From NCBI RefSeq assembly GCF_032118995.1, contig NC_092656.1, forward strand, positions 10,855,761 through 10,919,760: DNA of 64,000 nt. Reading direction: 5' to 3'. Position 1 is the first letter of the stretch. Each line of letters opens with the position of its first letter. Origin of the DNA: Asterias amurensis. Its lineage: Eukaryota > Echinodermata > Asteroidea > Forcipulatida > Asteriidae. A program made the translations under genes and the position numbers. The notes under the pieces were generated by a model. That model searched no databases and was not told the origin of the DNA. It saw only the letters and a list, made by a program, of their open reading frames with translations. Positions 1-13,215 of the stretch are shown here, piece by piece.

Positions 1-220
1 TACAACGTGTTTTCCAGAAACAGGCATGCAAGAGCGCATTCAGCTGCCAGCCACATCAACCCATTATGACCACGGAGGACAGCCAAGATCGAAAGTGTTT
101 GATACTTTGTCAATATCTTTGTTCGGGGTGTGCTACCCAAAAAACCAACCTATTAACAAAAATCTGAAAATCGCTCCAATCTGCCTGGGCACCTAGTGAG
201 TTCAACCCCCTTAAACTTAC

Positions 221-3200
221 CCTCATGTCTGGTTCGATGCTGAGACGCTGCTTGTTCAGATAGTTGCCGCCTGCTTGATCCTGATTGGAGATGAGTTGTT
301 TGCTCTCTAGACCCTCGTCCGTTTCCTCGTCCTCATCGGTGGCGATGTGCTGGTAGCACTGAGGATCAGTACTCTGCATGTATTCCTCGCGCTGCTTCAG
401 ACGTAGCACTCGTAACTCTTCTTGTCTGGTTTGGCATAAATAATAATAATAATAATAATAATACATGGGGAAAGATGTTAAATTTGCATCAGGGACATTC
501 AAGGAATATTTACTTTGGTTTGACCCATAATGTATTAGCGATGTGTCTTAGCACTGTATACTCAGTACATTCATATGAACTTAAATGTAGTTTGTAATTT
601 TTAACAAGCAATTTGTGTTTTTGTAGACTTTCACTACATAGATTAATTCGTAATAATTCTGAAATATTCCTAATAGTTAGCAGCTATGCATTCCCAAAAT
701 TTCTGTGACAAAATCTCAGGCATATTACTTGGGTTGGATTCGAACCCGCAACCTTTGCAATTCTAGAGCAGTTTCATGAGAAAATCTTTTAAGAGCCAAC
801 ACTCCCACAAAAGAGATTTACTAAATACATAATATACATGTACATTAGATGTACATGTAGTTGTACCCGCAAATCCACTATTATTAAATAGTATTAAATT
901 GTTAGGCCTACTAAAAATTTCTGAACAAGCATTTTGTTAGAAACCTTTGGCTGAACACATTATCACGAATATTCATTCAGACATATTCCCTGAAACTCAA
1001 ACTGCATCATAGCGTAAACCTCCACAATTAAAACACAGTAGAGTAGTAGGGAAATATTTTCCATTCACTGCTCTACATCAAAGTAAAATGTTTTTCACTT
1101 TTTAAGCAATTCAACTCGATTGTAAAGGGGGTTGAGGTCACACAGGTACCCTCTATCAAACACAGAGATTCAAAAGATATAAAATCGCCCAACAGTTTGT
1201 CATTTAACCAGCCCTTAAATGTGTTATTTGTCTGCTGTGCTTACGTGAATTGGCTCGGTTATCTATACTTTCCACGATGCCCTGAAGGAGTGTGTCTCAA
1301 ATTACCGGTCCCGAGCTCATTTAAAACAGACACAACCTTTTTTCTTCATATCCGAGCGCGGTGTTCATTACAAAGATTTTAAAGAACCTTAATATGTAGA
1401 GAGCAAGCGAGGCCTACTTGTCAGCTGTTACTACCATGATTGAGATACCCTGATGAAGCATTTTTAATGGATTTTTGTGTTTATTTCTTTCTATTTGAAG
1501 GAATCTAAATTAATGGATACAGAAGTATGTTACATTATGCAACTTATATATGAAAATTGATAATCAAGGTTACAAAGAGATTTCTAGTGATTAAAGGCAC
1601 CAGACACTATTGGTAATTGTCAAAGACCAGTCTTCTCACTTGGTGTATCTCAACAATATGCATACATTAAAATAACAAACCTGTGAATTTTTTAGCTCAA
1701 TTGGTCGTCGAAGTTGCAAGATAATAAATGATAGAAAAAACACTCTCATCTCACAAAGTTGTGCCCTTTCAGATGCCTGATTTCAAGACCTCAAAATCTA
1801 ATTCTGAAGTCTTGAAATCAAATTCATGGAAAGTGACTTCTTTCTCGCAAACTCCGTTACTTCAGAGGCAGTCGTTTCTCACAATGTTTTATACTACGTA
1901 TCAACAGCTCCCCATTACTCATTACCAAGTAAGGTTTCATGCTAATAATTATTTTGAGTAATTACCAATAGTGTCCACTGCATTGTATTGTAAGATTTCC
2001 ACTTTTCAATCTTCAGATTTCCACTTTTAACAATAGGATTCGGTAGCTTGTGAATTATTTAAGAGTAAGAGGCCAACCCAGTTTTGGATAATAGAGTATC
2101 ATAGAGTATCATAGCAGTTTTAAAGCCTAGTCTTTTGTCAAGAAATTATTTGATTGTTATGTTATGTCCCATTTGCCTAGTTTTCTCAGCTTACGGGGAG
2201 ATTAACTGGGAGTACACATCCCTTTGATTGCACTTGACTCTGTCTGACAGCATGAATATTCTCCTAGCTGTGTTCACAGACCAGGGCCCAATTTCATAGC
2301 GCTACTTAACTGTAAGCAAATTTTCATGCTTACTGTAGCAGAACAATTTGCTAAGGTGCAAGCGTATTTCACATATTAGCAGAAAAAAATGGGCATTGTG
2401 TCGTCATTTATTTTTGTGCGGAAAGCACTGGAAGGTAAGCATCCCTTTTCGTGTTCTTACAGGTAGCAGCGCTATGAAATGGAAATCGCACAGTAAGCAC
2501 AAAATCGGCCCCTAAGGAGCGCAATGAAATTTGGCCCTGGAGATATTGAGCTCATTATAGAGAAGGTTAAGTACCCAGCAATTAGCCACCTAAAACCAGC
2601 AGTAAACCATTGATTGGGGAAAGGATGTTGCTCAAAACTGTGACATTTTTAGAAAAATATTTTAAACAGACTTTGTTCTTACCTCCTTTTGCGTTCCTCC
2701 GTAATCCTTTTCCGTCTGTCATCATCAGCAGCTTTCTGTGCTGTCTCAGGTTGCATCACCCAGATTGGCTGAGGAAGCTGCTCCTGGACATAGAAAGAAG
2801 GAGTCTTCATGGAAGCCGTCTTGCTGGTTGACAAGGCCTGCTGGAGCTCCTTCATGGCATCTTTAACATCTACTGGTTTAGGAGGTGGTAAAGGTTCCTT
2901 GGCGACTTTTGTAGGATATCTGCCGGTGGCTGGGCTTCCTAGAGTGAGGTTTTTGTAGCCTGGACTGAAGTTGAACCTCTCCGGGAAGCTGTCTGGAGTT
3001 GTGACGCTGCCGCTGCCCCCGCCAGACTTGGGTTCATCTTCCTCGTCGGCATCTGAGAACTGGTCTTCTTCTGGGTGAGGGGGAAGATTGCTTGTGTTGA
3101 CATTGCTCTCTGCATGTCCAGCAAGACGGATACCCACTACATCATACTCCATGGGGCTGACGTTTGGCATGTTGGCCTTCCTCTGGTCTTGTTTAGCCCC

Positions 3201-5978
3201 GGCTGCTTGCTCTTGAGGTGTAGTCGGGGGACTAGGACCTGAATATTCTGATGACTGCCTGCTACTGTCTGGTTGGACCCCACTGTCTGATCCAGCACTC
3301 TGCTTGTTCTTGTCATTAGACTTCCAGAGATTGGCAAGCTCTCGTGCTGCTAGTCTCGCCAAGAGGTTGTCATCAACGCCGGTTGGTGGGATGATTGGTG
3401 GCCTGTCGTCGCTGTCGGTGCTGCCATCGATATCTATATCATACTTCCCACCTGAAGAGGGTACAGCAAGGTCTTCTTTCCTGGATGGGTGTTGGTGGGA
3501 TGGGGTGTAGCTGTCTTCGTTACTGCCTGCTGCATACCCTTCATCTACTCGATACTCTCCCTCATCTGGATCCTCTTCACTGCTTGATTCTCGATTAGCC
3601 ATCTCATAGCTGTTGCGCCGTCTCAGTGACCGTGGCCGCTCTGCAGGAACGGAACCATTCATTGGCTTGCTAAATCTTTTTGTGACACCCTCGGGGTTGG
3701 CAGCGCCACCCATTCTCTCGTCCAAGTACGCGCCACACTCATCACAGTCGTCAAACACTACCTCTCCGCCGGTGGTGGCACTGTTTGGTAACTCGCTCAC
3801 GTTGAAGCTATACTTGTCAGCAGCCCTGCCCCTCTGCAAGGCACTAGATCCAGGGTTGGCCCTTGCGATGTTGTTAGCATTGGAATTATTCCGAGGAGGT
3901 TCTGGATAAGTTGCTTGCATTTGTGGGGAATTGCCGACTCGGTTGGCAGGTGAAGTAGGACCTGACCTCTTTGGTGGCTGTGTTTTAACTCCCGACTGTG
4001 AGATGGTTTGGTTTGTAGTTGGTGATACTGCTTGTGCCCTCCCAGGTGTACTTAATCCTGCCCCGGATCTTTCTCCTCCAGGTCTTAGAGATGACACTGC
4101 GGCATATTCTTCATTATTACGGGTGCGGACAGGACTGGTTCTCTGTCCTGGTTGTGCACTCTGAACATTTTGTCCGTTTTGAGTTCTCCTTGAGTTCGTT
4201 TCTTGTGCAGGATTTTTAAAAGTACTGGATGACAGATTCTTCTCCAGGTCAAAGATTTCCTTCATCTCGTCCTGAAATCGTGACTTCAAGGATGCAACCG
4301 GCTTCGCTCCACCCGGAACTGGATGTGGCTTCTGTGCCTCTTTTGGTCTGTCTTGGTTTGCATCCTGCTGACCTGACTCAGATTGTGGAATGGCAACATT
4401 CGCTTCTGGGGCTTGTCTTCTCTGGGCTTGGCCAGGGCCAACTCCTCTCATGTCACCCTTGCCAGGTTCGCGTCTCTCTTGGGGCTTCTTCACAGGTGGT
4501 GATGCTTTGATTGCTGTATGTGCTGATGGCTGCTGTCGACTTGTAGGCACTCGTCTGGTCGGACTCCTGGGAGACTGACTTGTTAATTGCTCTGTAGATA
4601 CAGGCGGTTTTGTAGGCTGGGCATCTTTGGGTTTAGTAGCAGAAGTGGCCTGAGGAGGTGTCACACCTCTCTGAGGTTGAGCGGTAGTACTGTTGCGAGT
4701 TCCTGCAGTTGGTCGTGGTGCTGGACGCCCTGCACTCCTTGGACTCTTTGGACGGACAGTTTTTTGAGGGGCTTCCTCTTGATTGCTTGCATGTTGCCGA
4801 GCTGATTCACTAGTACTATCAGATGTATATAAGGTGCTTGCCGGCTGCTCAGGGTATCTATTTACATTAGGGTATACAACATTGATGAACTTATTTTCCT
4901 GGGGGCTCTCATTATTAAAGTCTAGTGCTTGGTTATACGGCTGCTCATGGGCTAAGCTTTCAGCAGCCATGGGCTCATTCGGATAGCCATGCTCGTTGTG
5001 GAATTCCTCCTGATCTGCCTCGGCAGAGTCACTTTGACCCTGATTACCGTGATCAAGCTGCATGCCTAGATCTTCATTTAAATCATGCCTGGCAGGAGCT
5101 GGTGAAGGCTCTTCCACCTCCACAGCTTCCTGCTCCTCTTTGGCTCTCTCTTGTTCAATGTTTATGTCCGCCTCCAGATAATCCTGCGATGCTGCATCAT
5201 AGTCAATGAAATGAGTTGCTGGGTTTTGATGAGAGGCTTGGGGTACGGGATCGTACGAGTCACTCTCTGCTTGCTCTGACTGAGGTAGCTCTTCTTCTGG
5301 GACAGAAATCTGCTGGTTCCCAGGATAGAAGTCGTCAACCTCCTCAAAGAAGTCTTCACCTTCCGCTTCATCATCGCTTATATCTTGCATTCCCTCCACC
5401 CTGGAGTTGCTGATGGCGAGACCTTCTTCCACCACCGCCATGAGGTTGTCTTCTTCTGCTTCGTCACACTCTCTGGACAGCCTGTCCACTTCTCCAGAGT
5501 GGCGTTGATCGTCCTGAGGGGCGTCTTCCGTGTAGTACTGACCCTCACTCATGAGGTTATCTTCCACCTCTTCCGTCTCTACTTCCTCCTGGTAATCTCG
5601 GTCGTTATCGCTCTCCGTCATATCCTCCCCTGTTTGAAACTGATCTGATGGCTCCACGTAGTAATTGTTTTCGTTGACCTCAAGGTTGAAATGTTCACCT
5701 TGTTCGTAGTTTGCCTCCTTGTTGTCTTCATTATTGTAATAATCCTCAGTTGGATCTTCGTCAGCTCCGCCGAGAGCACCGTTCATCTCCTCCAGTCCGA
5801 TCTCTTCCCCGCACTGGGACTCAGACTTCTCAGATTCAGGTAGCTCCCCATTGCTCTGGAGGGCGGAGCCACTTACGTTCAAATTGAGGCTTGGGTCAAG
5901 GGTCGCTTTAGGGTTCACAATGTCACTCTCTGCGTCCTCAAAGGCGTCATCAAACTGGGCCACATCACGCCTTGCCAT
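221..5978 (-). CDS. large acidic disordered protein, 5' two coding exons, partial
   Basis: Not recognised. The coding exon runs 5978 down to 2683. The ATG lies in a strong CAACCATGG context, 22 bases after a good acceptor (TTTTTTCTACAG), so an untranslated exon lies upstream. The donor AG|GTAAGA leaves phase 2 and joins in frame to exon 425-221 (donor GG|GTAAGT), giving at least 1167 residues; the gene continues past the left edge. Residues 1-370 are very rich in Glu and Asp. Residues 380-720 are rich in Pro, Ser, Gln and Arg and look disordered. More ordered islands are FQDEMKEIFDLEKNL near 569, FDDCDECGAYLDER near 736 and DDNLLARLAARELANLW near 863. The end becomes a charged coiled-coil-like stretch (RRKRITEERKRRQEELR) that crosses the splice junction, which supports joining the exons. 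A cytoskeletal or centrosomal scaffold is only a guess. Confidence 0.8.
1591..1982 (+). mobile_element. MITE family A, copy 1
   Basis: About 390 bp non-autonomous element. It begins TTAAAGGCACCAGACACTAT and ends with the inverse (ATAGTGTCCACTGC). The inside includes a phrase shared by all copies (CTTGGTGTATCTCAACA) and a small internal inverted repeat near TGATTTCAAGACCTC. Other copies are at 10642, 14935, 15280, 26494, 49343, 57878 and 62658, with fragments at 23879 and 35117. No coding capacity. Confidence 0.85.
2281..2540 (+). mobile_element. inverted-repeat element G, copy 1
   Basis: About 260 bp with ends CCAGGGCCCAATTTCATAGC and the inverse GCAATGAAATTTGGCCCTGG. A possible 3-bp AGA repeat flanks it. 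Inside is GCTTAC/GTAAGC-type sequence that recurs in related copies at 25656 and 43685. Confidence 0.75.
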
Positions 5979-6000
5979 GGTTGCAAACTTCTAAACCTGT

Positions 6001-7447
6001 AGAAAAAACAAACCAGAAAACAAAAATCATTATTACCGAATCAATGCAAAGTGTGACATTCTACAAATGGATATTTGTTTTTTTAAGTGATTCCATTGTC
6101 AATTTTCATACTACTTCTGCTCAGGGTTATTGCCAATGTTAAATGGGTGCTGAGTTAGTGAGATTGCTGCATCAGCGTCTTCCCTTAACAGTGGTCCGCT
6201 AACCAATTGGCAGTTAAATCACCTGAGGGCCAGACAAACTTCCCTCTAGAAGTCTAGCTGGCTGGATCAGTGTTGAAAAGCATCCCATTGAACTAGACCC
6301 CCTTGCACTGGCCGCCAGCGTTGATGACTAACAATGTAACCCTGCATGCGTGCACACGCTGCACAAGGCTCTCAGCCAGTGATAGGTCTTCAAGCAAGCA
6401 CGTTTCCACTGTCTGTCATCAATGATGGCACCAATGCAAGAGGTCTTTACAGTATGGACTAGTGAAAAAGCAAATGGACTGGTGAACTGAGAGCTAACTG
6501 GTCCAGCTGGCTAGTCACTGAAACAGTTCAGGCCAAACCCTACATGTAGGTGCCGAAGTAAACCTTTACCACTCAAATGTTCAAATTGTATAGAGATGAA
6601 GAATATTAGCTGTCATACATTCTGTTAAAAAGCTATCGATTTTAAAAATGAAGAGTGTGTGTAAAAAATAAAGCTTGTTAAATGCACAGGATGCCATATT
6701 ACATTCATGAGATGTAAATTAATGTGCACGGCTGCATGAACATGTTTGTTGTACAAGGTATACAATGAAATCAAATTGCTTGTGCAAATGTATTAGGCTA
6801 TAACATGTGTATAAATGACAAACCAAACATACGCAGCAAACATTGTAGTTTCAATTGTCCACAGGCATTGTTTGTATAGAAGTTATCAGGATCCATCCTG
6901 ATCGACACACAGACAACACTTTCAGAACATCTCCCCCCAAAACGGATAAGTTACGACCATCAAGAAAAAGCTAATTATTCCAACTTGGCGAACAACCCAA
7001 AGCTTCAATACAGACTGTCTGAGACACGCAAGCAATCTCTCCAAGATCTCACCGTGCAAAAAAACAACCGTACATACATTGTGTTAATTTCCCAAGGGTG
7101 TTAAATCCCCATCAGTAGGGTCGGTGAAGGTAAATCACACAGGCTACAGTATCCTCACTTGCTGCTATATAACCTCCAGTTGAGCTGAACTTTGCAATTA
7201 AGTTCTATGATAGGATGAAACTATAAATAAATAGTAAACTTGCGGGTACAACCATCAACCATGAGTAAATCTCTTTTGTGGGAGTGTTGGCTCTGAGAAG
7301 AGCCAGTTTGGTCATGACGTTTCGAACAGTATAACTGTGACTCGGAAAAAACCTGAAAAGTTCAGTGATGATCAAGGGGCAAGGGTAGCCCTGGCGGCCT
7401 TACACTTTCTTTTTGTACTACAGTGACGTCCTGGACATCAGGGTACA
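6001..7447. other. non-coding stretch, probable intron
   Basis: If the 34.57 kb exon belongs to the acidic-protein gene, this is the 3' end of a 28.6 kb first intron. No ORF with family character was seen. The stretch at 7245-7320 matches, inverted, the piece at 775-870 (GAGTAAATCTCTTTTGTGGG), an interspersed repeat fragment. Confidence 0.5.
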
Positions 7448-8016
7448 TTTCTGGGGTGGAAAATTTTCACAGCTTCATAACTCAAATCTTACCTGCAAGA
7501 AAGCACCAATTTCAACAGATTCACATTCCATGGCAGCATGTGTTTTTCTGCGGTGGGTTTTGATCGTCATATATTCTTCACAAATCCGTCATGTTCATGA
7601 AATAATGCAGCTCCCAACGTTAAGGAATTCCCATTTTTGTTCGTAGTCTCACAGTCTGCCGTGTGTACGCAAGACGCACGACGCACAAATTTTGAATTGT
7701 GTTGTTATTGCTGTGCAGTCAAGATACGGTGACCAAGAATTCATGCGTCTAAGCTTGCATCATGCGTCTTGCAAGCGAATGTATATGCATACGCACGACA
7801 ACAGACAACACTGTGAGAAAACGATCGAAACAGGAATTTTTTAACGTTGGAAGCTGCATTATTTCACGAAAATGACGGATTTGTGAGGAAAATATGAGGA
7901 CCAAAACCCACCGCAGAAAAATGTATGCCGCCATGGAATGTGAATCTACTGAAATTAGTGGCTTGTTGCAGGTAAGATTTAAGTTATGAAGCTGTGAAAT
8001 TTTTCCGCCCCAGAAA
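7448..8016. mobile_element. long inverted repeat element (hairpin, family I)
   Basis: Two arms of about 225 bp in opposite orientation around a short centre near 7680-7745. Ends are TTTCTGGGG and CCCCAGAAA. Shared arm phrases include TTCTGCGGTGGGTTTTG and its inverse, and GCAGCTCCCAACGTTAA and its inverse. The arms differ at about one base in ten, so this is an old palindromic element. The ORFs in the arms mirror one another and are not genes. Confidence 0.8.
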
Positions 8017-10641
8017 CGAGCCTCAATAGTTAGGACTCTGTTCCTGTGTACAGAGAAAGAGTCCTATATAGGGCTAGGGGCAAGGGTAGACTTCAGTTTG
8101 AAATGAAAGAAGCTACATATAAGACTCCTTGTGTAGAGATATGGGTTTTGATTTCATTATACATGTAGTAATTGGGAGTCATGCCTACAGTTGCATGGAG
8201 AATGTGGAATGTACTGGAGGCCAACACAATGGCTTTTATGTACTCTCCTTATGGGACATGTGGAGTGCTCAGAGACAATTTGGCACACTTACGTTGGGTA
8301 TTAGTTTTGCATCAGTGAATGTTTATAATCTGCACGCTCTCCTTATGTCCTTGCGTGGAGCACGCAAGGCCAACTCTGCACACTTACGCCGGGTATTGCA
8401 TGCATCAATGATTACTCTTCGCAAGTGGAGTTCGTGGAGACCAGCGACATGCAGTGATTAGTCGGGAACACTCACTACGCATGAAGTATGGAGCAGGCAG
8501 TTTGAACGCAATATTTAAATAGTAAAAATACACAATGTTTACTGCTTTCCAAATTGTCCACGCTCAGGCAAGACTGCCCAGTATAGTCAAATACACAATA
8601 TCTGCACACTCTACAGAGTCCGTACTGTTTGCAGATACTCGTGTACAGTGTATGTTACCATTCCGGTATCACTCAGCGCACTACCAGTGTATTACCAGGA
8701 TGATTAATTTATGCTTGGTGAAGTTCAACTACTGTAACCAAGCAAAGGAAATGAACATGAGATGCAGAGTGCATGATGGATCAATGGAATCTGTCAACTT
8801 TTAATTATCAAACCCTTTCACGTGCAGCGCTCATATAAAATTCACTCACAGCGACATTTTGCAGCCGGTTTAAAGTGGGCTATGGACGGGATGCCTGTAG
8901 TTTGTGTCATCCCACTTGCGGGGGTTTGTCAGCTTGTAGTTTGTACATTATGTACATGTACATGTAGCTAGCGTTATTCTATACAAACGACAGGATATTT
9001 CCTGTTTGTTGTCCACACTGTCCACACAGTGTGATTAAGCAAACACAAGGAGAGGTATAGATGCTAGTTTGTCTTGCCTCTATCCGTCGTCGTGCTCGTG
9101 CATGACTGCAATTCGTACAATTCAATCACCATTGATTGTGAGGCAGGAAGTGTCTATAATTACATACAACCACCACAGTGCATAAGATGTACATGTACAC
9201 AGCATCAGTGCTGGTCATGGAGTAAAGTGAACAGACTGAGTGAGAGGGCGGAGGAGGAGAGGGAGAGATGGAGGAGGGGTGATGGGTGAGCAGGGGTCAC
9301 GATCTCACCTGAAGTGCTCCAGTTACACATTTATTGCTTCACAGTTACTATGGAAACCTGTTGACATGAACTGTGCCAGGCCTGATACACATATGTACAA
9401 GCTTTCCTTTTTGAAAAGGGCAAGGCAGTGTAACCTTGGTAACGGGCACTTGAATGCAAACAGCAAGATTTGTTCACAAAAGTAGACTTTTTAATATGAA
9501 GACAGAATATTAATAAAAATTCTACAGTCAAGGTCTATCGGTAGGCTCTCCGAATATTGGAAACAAGCAGGTGTCTGCTAAGAACAATGATGTACTGAAC
9601 TACATGTACATGTTGTACATGTTGTACATTACACACCACGACCTAGCAGACAACATAATGTACTCTCGTACTCAAGTACATTCACTTTATCGACAGCAAG
9701 TCACTCAGACACAGGGAAAAAAGAAAAGATCTTTTTTGCGCACTAATCCGTGAGCCTTCTTGTCTTGTCATAGAGGTTAACCGGATTGCCAGGAGATAGT
9801 CAGAGTCTATTCGCATCGGCGCACTAAGTGCCTCACGCCGAGGAATCCATGTAGTGTCTATGGACAAGAGATGATTGGATTTGTCTGCCAACATCCAGTG
9901 GGAAAGAGGGGGGGATTAAGAGGAGACTTGATCAGATTGACTCAAAGCGTGCAGACAATATAAAAAATGTAACTTGTCAGGGTTTTGAGGAGGCAGTGTG
10001 TGAATGCATCCTTAGGCTTACATACATGTAAGGGTCCCGACATGCAGCTAGATCATTAGTCAGAGTGCTTAACCCTCCTACTGCTTGACTGTTGAATATC
10101 ACTTTTTTTTATTATCACGTGTGAATTCATCTACACAAAACATAGTCAACCCTCCTACTGTCATTCGTGTCAACCACTCGAGTCCGTTGCTCTTAACCGC
10201 TAGGCTATTGCATGCCACAATGATCCACATTTATGCATGGTACATGTATGTACATTTTTACGTGTGTATCAACATTGTACCTAACTCCATTAGGAACAGC
10301 CGTGTCTATTTGCCATACAGCAATGTATGATGTACACACATGTCTACATTTCCAGAAAGACACCTACCAGATTACAACTCTGTTCATTCCCCTGGCAACA
10401 CAACTGTGTCTTCAGAGAATGTCCACTTCACTTAGAAACAGCTTTTAATTTCCCAACTCTCACAGACTACACCAAATCGGCCTTGAAAAACACTGACAGT
10501 CTGCATTATAAATTTATTGTGTAGAGTGTTGCACTACAGTACATTGTGTGTTTGTTCGTTAATTCATACATTCCATATCATGTATATTGCAGAGACTTTC
10601 AGTTATGGTTTTTGTGTTGACATGCACCATCTGACAGTTGA
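8017..10641. other. non-coding stretch with low-complexity and minor duplications
   Basis: No gene seen. A diverged direct duplication lies at about 8240-8400 (phrases CTCCTTATG and CACTTACG..GGGTATT twice). TACATG/GTACAT runs occur at 8950 and 9600. ORFs here are short, lack domains and show no splice logic. Confidence 0.5.
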
Positions 10642-11095
10642 TTAAAGACACTGGACAATATTGGTAATTGATGAGGGATAAACACCTCTGGAGTAACGTT
10701 GTGCATAGAAACTCGATTGCGACCGCTAAATGATGATGAATTGTCTAAGACCAGTCTTCTCACTTGGTGTATCTCAACATTATACATGAAATAACAAACC
10801 TGTGAAAATTTGAGCTTAAAGTTGCGAGATAATAATGAAAGAAAAAACACCCTGTGGCACACAAAGTTGTGTGCTTTCAGATGCTTGATTTCGAGACCTC
10901 AAATTCTAAATCCGAGGTCTCGAAATCAAATTCATGGAAAATCACTTCTTTCTCGAAAACTGTTACTTCAGAGGGAGCTACATGTATTTCTCACAATGTT
11001 TTATACTAACAACAGCTCCCCATTACTTGTTACCAAGTAAGGTTTTGTGCTAATAATTATTTTGAGTAGTTACCAATAGTGTCCACTGCCTTTAA
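10642..11095 (+). mobile_element. MITE family A, copy 2
   Basis: Begins TTAAAGACACTGGACAATAT and ends GTGTCCACTGCCTTTAA. It carries about 70 bp of extra sequence after the 5' end (10670-10745) that is absent from other copies, a secondary insertion or a variant. Confidence 0.85.
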
Positions 11096-12409
11096 GAGCA
11101 GGTTAAATTTTTATAAACACACTGTCAGGACTGTACAGCGTCTGTAGCGTTTGAGGTCTTACAACATGGAGTTTGAGTGACTGTGTTTAGTACCATACAT
11201 GTATGTACATGTGATTGTACGGTACTATACATTACATTCCCAGGTGACCAGGTCTACTACATGTACACGTAGTTACTTATGGCCCATTTCAAAACCTCAC
11301 ATTTGACTTGTGGCTTGGGCTCTGGCTTGGGCTCTGGTTTGGGCTCTGGCAGAGACTTAATCATGAAGATAAAACCATAATGCTCCAGAATGCACATTAG
11401 GGCATTTCAAACCAAGATAAACACCAAGTAGAAATTATTCCCCAGACCTTGTTTCAATTCAGCGTCCTTTGGCCAAACTTTCAAAATGTTGTCCAGAATA
11501 TCCCCTACTAATGAAAAACTCACAAGTGAACCCTCTGGAGTACCCAAAACGAGCACATTCATGGCTTCAAATAAATTGAGTGTCCAAAAATGTACAAAAT
11601 GCCCATTTCGCTATGCAAGTTCCAAACTACATACCCGTTTAAGAGATGGTATCCCATTACAGCCCTACCACTAAGTACAGCACGGCATCAGGCAATAAAT
11701 TCTGATGTCTTTGACGTGACACGTCCTGTCTGTCTTCAAATTAACTTTGGATATTCCCAAATGGTTTACCATTGAACCCCGGGCAATGTTGCACCATCAT
11801 AATGGCACAGTCAGACCATTGGAAGTCAACATCGTTCTCGATGTACTTAAAAGCTAGTGCATACACTGTATTTTCACTCGGGCAACTTTATTCTCGCAGC
11901 ATCATCTGAAACTCTTTTTTACGAAGTAAAGAGGCGCCATCTCATTTTTCATTCCGGTCTTTGTTGACCAAGATCTTTCTGCGTCAGACGGTTCATTTTA
12001 ATAATGTTTTATATTAAGTGCATACATGTTCCTCTGTACGAGAACAAATTTTCCCTCATTATGTCAGGCAAAAGGTACTCATTGTACTTTAAATATGTAT
12101 TCATAAATACCCCAGACAGTTTCTCTACTCATATTGGTGGAGATGGCGTCACGTGGGTGTGCATAAATCTTTTGTTTTTGCACACTGAGCTGGCTTCCGC
12201 GTGTCAGGCGCACAAGATTATCACCCGGAATGCGCAAATCATAACTATCAGCACGAAATATAAGCGTGCGCGCGTACACACAACCCACACGCCTCAAACA
12301 GATTCTTCACAAAGTTTGGGGGGAAAAAATCCAAACCTCGAATTTTCAATTGTTAAAAAGTCTATAACTGTATTTGTTTACGTTTTTTAACAAAAGGGCA
12401 TTTATGAAT
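11096..12409. other. non-coding stretch
   Basis: No gene seen. It includes a short tandem of GGCTCTGGCTTGGGCTCTG (11312-11350) and a GTACATGTA-rich patch. The 128-codon ORF at 12004 shows no motif or splice sites and I do not call it. Confidence 0.4.
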
Positions 12410-12576
12410 GGGAATAAAAGAGTAGTGACTCGTTCTTCTACGTCCGTTTAAAACCTTGCAGGGTCGTTGCCATGCGATAAAGGCCCTCGCCTTCGGCTCC
12501 GACCTTTATCACATGGCTGCCAACCCTGCCGGCTTTAAACGTACGTTGAAGAACTCGTCGCTACCCTATTATTCCC
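12410..12576. mobile_element. short palindromic element H, copy 1
   Basis: A 167 bp near-palindrome. Arms run from GGGAATAAAAGAGTAG through AACCTTGCAGGGTCG to a centre CGCCTTCGG, then back through CAACCCTGCCGGCTTTAAAC to ATTATTCCC. One arm recurs alone at 41724-41785. It could fold into a long hairpin; transposon class unknown. Confidence 0.75.
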
Positions 12577-13215
12577 TTACTAAACACACATTGCGCATGA
12601 CTCGGATGTTAATGTTCAAATTTATCTCAGATGCCGTCCAGCCCATGGAAACAACAAATGTCATATCCATGGTTCCAACCTTTTACCTTTTCAATTTGAT
12701 AAATTCAAAGAGGCACCTAGGTGCCCCACAATGGGGCCACAGGCACGAAGGTACATGTACATGTACATGTACAGTGTACTGAATGTAGAAAATGTGTCTG
12801 AACCTTGACTTAAGAATGCTATTCGTTTAATAGCGTGACATTATTCCAATGTAAACCAAACTCACCTCACCCAAACTGTCTCCATTAATTACAAGTAGCC
12901 TATGAAATATGCTAAATTCAAAAATGCATACTAATACACTATTGGTATGCCAACAGCAATAGGCCACAGAGTTGTGCACCAGGCAGATGCACAAATGCGT
13001 ACGCATCACACCTAAACAAAAAGGCACCAAGTTCCCACATTTTGCCAACCAGTAGTGTTAGTGCACACAACTTTCACATGCAATATTTCATGGCAAAGTG
13101 CTATAGGAAACGCCCTCAGAATATTTGTTGGTGATTTATCATGTTTATGGAAGAAAACATTATCTTCTGCAAGCCTTTTCAAAATGTTAATGTTTTGATT
13201 TGAACAATGAACAGG

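Larger units (their letters stand above)
426..2682 (-). other. intron of the large acidic protein gene
   Basis: Both splice sites follow consensus. A (TAA)n microsatellite sits just upstream of the acceptor (about 440-463). The intron holds a degraded tRNA-like piece on the minus strand (RC of 731-745 reads like a T-arm, GGGTTCGAATCC), MITE A1 and inverted-repeat element G1. No extra exon was found. Confidence 0.7.

Noticed and set aside
3304-5648. Many plus-strand ORFs of 60-98 codons opposite the acidic-protein exon
   Set aside because: Mirror-frame ORFs of a long biased-composition exon.
7413-7934. Two mirrored ORFs resembling each other (MAACVFLRWVL and MAAYIFLRWVL)
   Set aside because: They are the two arms of one inverted repeat read from opposite strands; no sign of selection for a protein.
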